From Atkinsonella hypoxylon (lineage: Eukaryota > Ascomycota > Sordariomycetes > Hypocreales > Clavicipitaceae): a stretch of DNA of 64,000 bases. The position numbers and the translations under genes are program-made. Positions within the stretch are counted from its first letter, which is position 1, and the number at the start of each line of letters is the position of its first letter. Shown in pieces: positions 59,247-64,000 of this stretch. Where the stretch lies: assembly GCA_000729835.1 (NCBI GenBank), contig JFHB01000003.1:248001-312000 (forward strand), written 5' to 3'. The notes under the pieces were generated by a model, which saw only the letters and a list, made by a program, of their open reading frames with translations, had not been told where the DNA came from and made no database searches.

Positions 59247-59360
59247 GACGAGAAGACGAGAAGACGAGAAGGCGAGAAGGCGAGAAGGCGAGAAGACGAG
59301 AAGACGAGAAGACGAGAAGACGAGAAGACGAGAAGACGAGAAGACGAGAAGACGAGAAGA
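59247..59360. repeat. 8-bp minisatellite (GACGAGAA)~14
   Basis: About fourteen copies of GACGAGAA; three central units read GGCGAGAA. Because 8 is not a multiple of 3, the array cycles through three frames every 24 bp and stays open on both strands, giving spurious repetitive ORFs. Confidence 0.9.
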
Positions 59361-60888
59361 CAGGTATTGGGGCTAGGGCCCCCGAATACCATGTCTGTAG
59401 AGAGATCTGCCATGACTCCATACGCACAATGTTTGAAGCTGGCTAAGGGTCACATCACACACACTCCTTGTCGCAAGCAGAGACGCAGAGGGCACGGCAA
59501 CGGTTGCAGCAGGGGCCCATACGTGTTTGAGGGCTGAGCGTGCAGTGCAATCCCGAACTTCACGGCCCGCCAGGGATGCACTCGAGTTCTAGACAACTGC
59601 CAGGCCTGATAGCCGGTGGTGTTTGCACAGCATGCGCCCACCCCGGCGTGCAAAGCAACAGGGTATCAAGCTTGTCTTCGTATAGATCAGCAACATGACA
59701 TGACATGACATGACATGACTTGGAAGTGGAAGGTACGGGCTACAGTTTTTGCTATCTGCACCAGGACCAGGACCTGGCCTTCGTTGAGCAGAGCCTCAAT
59801 GCCCTCATGCCTCAAGTGTCATCGGCTCCTTTGGATTCGCACGTGGAGGGGCGGTTGCGCTTAATGGTGTGCTTCTGTTGGCTGCATCTCCATCCATGTC
59901 ACCCGCTTCTCCCATCCACCGCCGTTGCCCCCCCCCCCCCCCTCCTCTCTCTCCAGCTCATATAAGTGGCCCCTTCCTAAATAGGAAGTGGCCGAATGTC
60001 GGATGACCCGGATGATGCTGGAGCATAGTTACATCGCTTGGATTTTCCCCTCGTCCGATTGGCTTTTCCGTCTGCGCGCCAGCACACCGCAGCCCTCGCT
60101 CAGTTCAATTGCATTACAATTGCATTAGCGTCTTGTTCGTCTTCAGCACGATAGCACGATAGCACGAGGATCCGCAAAGTACAGAGAGGCGAGGACGGCA
60201 ACTGAGCGCTTTGGCGGGCATGCCCCCCAAGATAGCTCTTGCCTAACTATGTATCGTGACGTGACGGTCGTGCGCTTTGCTGCAACTGGATCACGCAATG
60301 GGTGCGGCGAGAGGGCTGGATGGAACCTGCACGATGACATGTTCTGGTACCTTTGACCTTGGTACATGGCCATGACGCTGCCCATGCCCCCTACGCCCAA
60401 CCTGGTACTATCTGGTAACTACTGTCTGGTACTATCTGGTCACTATTGCCTGGTATTACCTGGTATTACCTGGTACTCCTACCTACTACCTGGTGGTAGG
60501 GGCTGTTAACGGGGTGGTAGTGGGTTGGGTTGGGGAGGGGCGGCCTGTGCCCCTGCCATTTGCGTGCGGTGCGCAATTTTTGATTACTTAACCTAGCCGC
60601 ACATCTACATCACGACGCCGTTGTTTACCCCACCGGACTTTTCAATTGAGACTAGTCGACCTCACATTTTTAATGTCGACAGGCTTTGCTCACATAGCGA
60701 TTGGCTGCCACATGCATCCCGCCGCGACGACTTGATGAACCATGGAGCCCCCCTGATCCAGATCTTGCGTCAACATCGCAAGCGCCGCCAAGAACAGCGT
60801 TTGTCTTTCTCTGTATACTAGGCTGCTCTCTTTTGAAAGGCGCAGCCCAGGAACCAGTCGGCCGTCTGGATGAAGGGCGTTGAAGAGG

Positions 60889-60926
60889 AAAAATAAAAAT
60901 AAAAATAAAAATAAAAATAAAAATAA
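60889..60926. repeat. Hexamer repeat (AAAAAT)6
   Basis: About six AAAAAT units on the + strand. Confidence 0.85.
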
Positions 60927-62162
60927 TATACTTGATCGTCTAGGTCTCGCGATTGCCAACTTGAGATGGCCCCCCCCTTCCCTCAAAGTCAGGCCACAGA
61001 CAGGATGGCTTTGATTGACCGGGTAATCATATTAGTTTGATTGACAGTTAAAAAGCCATATCTATGGCGCAAATATCCATGTGCGCCGGGTTGAGTGCAA
61101 TACCACGCCGGACAGTGGTACGATTCAAAGATAAAGACTTCTTCCAGGGTTGTGGGCCGCGACTTCGACGTGGCCACGCCACAGTAGATGTTCGATTAGA
61201 AACCCCCCCCGCCCCCCTTTTCCCTTCCCCCTATAGTTATACCGTGCGACAGGCAGGATCCTTGCATCTGTAGAGGTGGACGTGAAAAATCGAGGCGGAA
61301 CCTAGCCAACTAGCTTCCCAGGTAGGTAGGCACGTAATAGATGTAGGTTTGCTAGTACTTTATGCATGCAGTGGCAGAAACGGTCGATGCCCGAAAGTCG
61401 CTCATCATACCCCCGTCCCAGGCGCTAATACAAAAATAAATTTGCGAAAACAAAGCTATGCCATTGTAGTTACTCGTACAGTAGGGTCTCGTCATCAGGC
61501 AAGGAGGGGGCTTCGACCACAAACTGCGACACCTCTGGAACACTTAAGATTTTCACTTGGGTACTTGGTCAGCATTATAGTCGTGTCGTGTCGTCACCAC
61601 GGGTTAAAGTGCTAAAAAAAAAAAGAGGAAAAAACCTTGAGCTAAATTACCAGGTATCTCAATAGGTAGATAGGCGAGCATTTCCACGCATCTCAAGTTC
61701 ATCAACCAGTAAAAGTCTAGGAAAGGGACCTGCAACTCCAGGCAACAGAACCATCCAGACCCAGCACGAGTTATAGATTGGTTAAACCATGTACATTAGG
61801 TACCTTGAATGTCGGTAGACAGGCAGACAATTGGCCCAATCTTGAAATCCACATCGTTGACCTGAATCTGCGAAACTAAATGGATTTACGGGCAACCTAG
61901 AACGGGCTTGGGACCATCAGAGCTGGCCCGCGACAGATGATGCGGCCGAGCCACTGTAGAGTTAACCTGCGTTGTGCTGCCTTGCACATTCGCTCAAGTA
62001 GCTATGGCCGTCTTCAAGCATCGCGGCATCAAGACTAAAAACATCCATATCCAGAGCCGTTGTGTTGCAGATCCAGGATGCTAAGTGAAACAGAAGATGT
62101 GCCGCACTTTGGCTTTCGATTTGTGTGAACCAGCAGAGGGGCGGCAGAATCTGAGGGTGTGT

Positions 62163-62316
62163 GGTTTGTGGTGTGGTGTGGTGTGGTGTGGTGTGGTGTG
62201 GTGTGGTGTGGTGCGGTGTGGCCTTGCCTTGCCTTGCCACAAGCAATCATTCATTGCTCAGGTTCGACTCGACTCGACTGGACCCCCCACTCACTCACTC
62301 ACTCACTCACTCACTC
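62163..62316. repeat. Three adjacent simple arrays: TGTGG, CCTTG, ACTC
   Basis: About eleven TGTGG pentamers (one TGCGG variant) to about 62220, three CCTTG units to about 62237, then after about 50 bp seven ACTC tetramers at about 62288-62316. Confidence 0.85.
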
Positions 62317-63116
62317 CTATATGGTGATATCGGGGCACGGAATCCCTCCACTGGGCGAGCGGTTTATCATGCAGAGCCGCATCAGTGCCGGGCGCCGTCC
62401 TTGTCCAACGGTCCACTCGCTCGTGCTTCATGGCCGTGAGCCAGCCATGTCGTTTTCTCTGACTCTTGGCTCCCACCCAGATAGATGCATTGCGCTGTAC
62501 AAATCCGCTCTGCCGTCGCCACCAGCGCTGATCATTGTCCTTCTGACAGGGTCCAAAACAGAGAGCCAAGACAAGCGCCGTGTGCGGCAAAAATCAAACA
62601 CGGCACATGGATTAGGGCATGGCATAAACTTGGATGCATCTGTCTGAACAAAGATGCCCTCCAACAACGATTGCAAGAGATCCATGACAGTAGTCTTCAA
62701 CGTGGGTACCAACTGGCTATGTACTCATGGTCAATAAAAAGAGTGAGGGCTCTTCGCGAGAAGATGAAAGCAACCTGAATAACAGCCATAAACTTGTGCG
62801 AAATCAATGACAGAAAGAAAGATGAAACCAATAAATAGCATCTCGGGAAATGCGCGCAACATGTTTGAGAATGATATGGGCAAACAGACTTGTGTGAGAG
62901 TATCCAAGACAAAAGGGAACTGCTGAAAGCACCCATGCCACTCAACACCGTCCATTATCTAAATCTCTCCCACTACAAATTTTTTTTTTTATATCCCACC
63001 ATAGAATAATATCAAACATGGCAGAATAGCCAAGAGAACAAAATAACATCGGCCCTGTCCATGTACGGTGTCGGGTATCTGAAAGGACACACCTGAGCCA
63101 ACAGATATCGGCTCCT

Positions 63117-64000
63117 TCAGTAAGGGCCGCCAAGTGCCTGAGACGTTGCACCAGGTTCGATCTTCATCGGTGCCCTGTTCTGCCACACGGGCACGTCAAT
63201 CAGTCCCCCTTGGCCAGCTGGTGCTCCCTCCCAGCATGATTCAGGGTCTCTGGCCAGATACACTTGAGTTATCAACTCGTCTTCGGTAATTACATGACGA
63301 GGTTCCATGGTCATCATGCCATCGGCTCCGAACGTCTCATCATCACCACGTCCATTTGGCCGTTTCTTGCGTGAAATTTTTCGCCGTCGTCGGACTGCCA
63401 AGTCTCTGAAACAGTCGAGATAGATCTGCTCTTCGAGCTTTGTGTCATTGGCCAGCTTGATCTCGATGTCTTTTGAGTTGAGATGCATGTTCCGAGAACC
63501 GCCTATATTGAGAAAGGCCCTAAGAATGTCCTCGTAACGCCTCCGCTCAACTATCTCCCAAGCTTCGTGAAGAAGTTCTAGCTGTAGACATGGTCCCTGT
63601 CAGTATCAAGCCATCGAACCCTTTCGCCTTCCTTGTTCCTTGATATTATTTCTTTCCAAGGAGAGCTATGAGATGATTTGTGTAGGTGTCTATGTCAACT
63701 TACGTCTTTGGGGAGCCACTGTATGTACTTGGCGCGGGCTCGGCTGACTCTCATCTGAAGCGTTTCTTTACCATGGCTTCTGTTGAATTGTGTGCGGAAA
63801 TCGCTCTGGATACTGTCCCACATGTCCTGTCCTCTCTTGCTGCGATGCCGCCAGCAAGAATCAAAGATGTATCGCTCCTCATCAGGGCACGTGTCTTTCA
63901 GTAACGGAGGAGCTTCCTCACCGTTGCAATTGACGTAATCCTCAGCTGGTTGGGGTTGGGGATGGGAATGTTTCTTTGGTTTTTTTCTATTGTTCGACTT
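63117..64000 (-). CDS. Myb/SANT-like protein, C-terminal part (partial)
   Basis: Two exons are visible, 64000-63704 (continuing off the right edge) and 63581-63117, with a 122-bp intron (GTAAGT...TACAG), giving about 253 residues to the stop. The upstream exon contains YIFDSCWRHRSKRGQDMWDSI and LQMRVSRARAKYIQWLPKD. The regular tryptophan spacing and helical character suggest a Myb/SANT-like DNA-binding domain. The downstream exon continues ELLHEAWEIVERRRYEDILRAFLNIGG, then KLANDTKLEEQIYLDCFRDL and a basic RRRRKISRKKRP nuclear-localisation-like cluster. It is likely a nuclear DNA-binding or chromatin protein. I do not recognise an orthologue and the start lies outside the window. Confidence 0.75.

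Larger units (their letters stand above)
57441..63116. other. Long gene-poor interval with tandem repeats
   Basis: 5.7 kb with no recognisable gene. Contents: TACGGAGTA at 57715-57723, an AAAAT repeat at about 58921-58942, an 8-bp minisatellite (59247-59360), CATGA repeats (about 59698-59718), a C15 run (59928-59942), TGGTATTACC-type degenerate repeats (about 60400-60490), an AAAAAT repeat (about 60889-60926) and adjacent TGTGG, CCTTG and ACTC arrays (62163-62316). Open frames in these arrays are low-complexity artefacts. Confidence 0.55.

Noticed and set aside
59142..59537. Open frame encoding REDEKTRR-type repeats
   Set aside because: Created by the 8-bp minisatellite, open on both strands; no conserved flanking sequence.
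62035..62327. Open frames with HHTTPHH or VWCGVV repeats
   Set aside because: Translations of the TGTGG array.
1..64000. Transposons, secondary-metabolite cluster, CRISPR or prophage-like systems
   Set aside because: No transposase, reverse transcriptase, polyketide synthase, NRPS or direct-repeat/spacer array could be recognised on either strand.

Overview
The window is nuclear DNA of a filamentous ascomycete. Genes carry short (about 45-150 bp) GT-AG introns, there are no operons, and protein families are those of Pezizomycotina: a HET-C protein with a glycine-rich tail, a CYT-18-type mitochondrial tyrosyl-tRNA synthetase, a fused betaine-lipid synthase and a single-chain eukaryotic urease. 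The flavour is Sordariomycetes, probably Hypocreales; the order is inferred from general resemblance only.

Layout. 0-5.4 kb: 3' end of a mitochondrial NAD-isocitrate dehydrogenase subunit (+), a small GFA-family zinc protein (+) and cytosolic lysyl-tRNA synthetase (+). 5.6-7.7 kb: divergent BUD23 (-) and SVP26 (+). 8.8-13.1 kb: divergent DSK2 (-) and NPR2 (+). 13.2-16.5 kb: divergent mitochondrial TyrRS (-) and SDH4 (+). 17.1-23.6 kb: divergent BTA1 (-) and NGG1/ADA3 (+). 24.7-27.5 kb: urease (+). 28.3-30.1 kb: HMG-box protein (-). 33.3-36.4 kb: het-c (+). 37.9-39.9 kb: transmembrane RING-H2 protein (+), 5' end unresolved. 40.7-42.6 kb: membrane protein of unknown function (-). 43.8-45.3 kb: PEX2 (+). 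46.2-48.3 kb: multi-pass membrane protein of unknown function (+). 52.6-53.4 kb: adenine phosphoribosyltransferase (+). 54.2-57.4 kb: EDEM/Htm1-like GH47 protein with a C-terminal PA-like region (-). 63.1-64.0 kb: a Myb/SANT-like protein (-) running off the right edge. I found no tRNA, rRNA, transposon or secondary-metabolite genes.

The genes are mostly conserved housekeeping loci rather than one pathway. There are loose themes: mitochondria (IDH, mtTyrRS, SDH4), nitrogen and nutrient control (NPR2, urease), protein and organelle quality control (DSK2, EDEM, membrane RING, PEX2, SVP26), chromatin (NGG1, HMG box) and lipid remodelling (BTA1). Three intergenic spans are long for a fungus (30.1-33.3, 48.3-52.6 and 57.4-63.1 kb) and hold tandem repeats but no recognisable genes.

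I see no convincing novel multi-gene system. The most unusual unexplained signal is a dispersed 9-mer, TACGGARTA. I located 15 copies on either strand, all noncoding, where about one is expected by chance. Others worth a look are the FUS-like low-complexity tail of HET-C, an 18-nt microexon in SDH4, and two uncharacterised membrane proteins.
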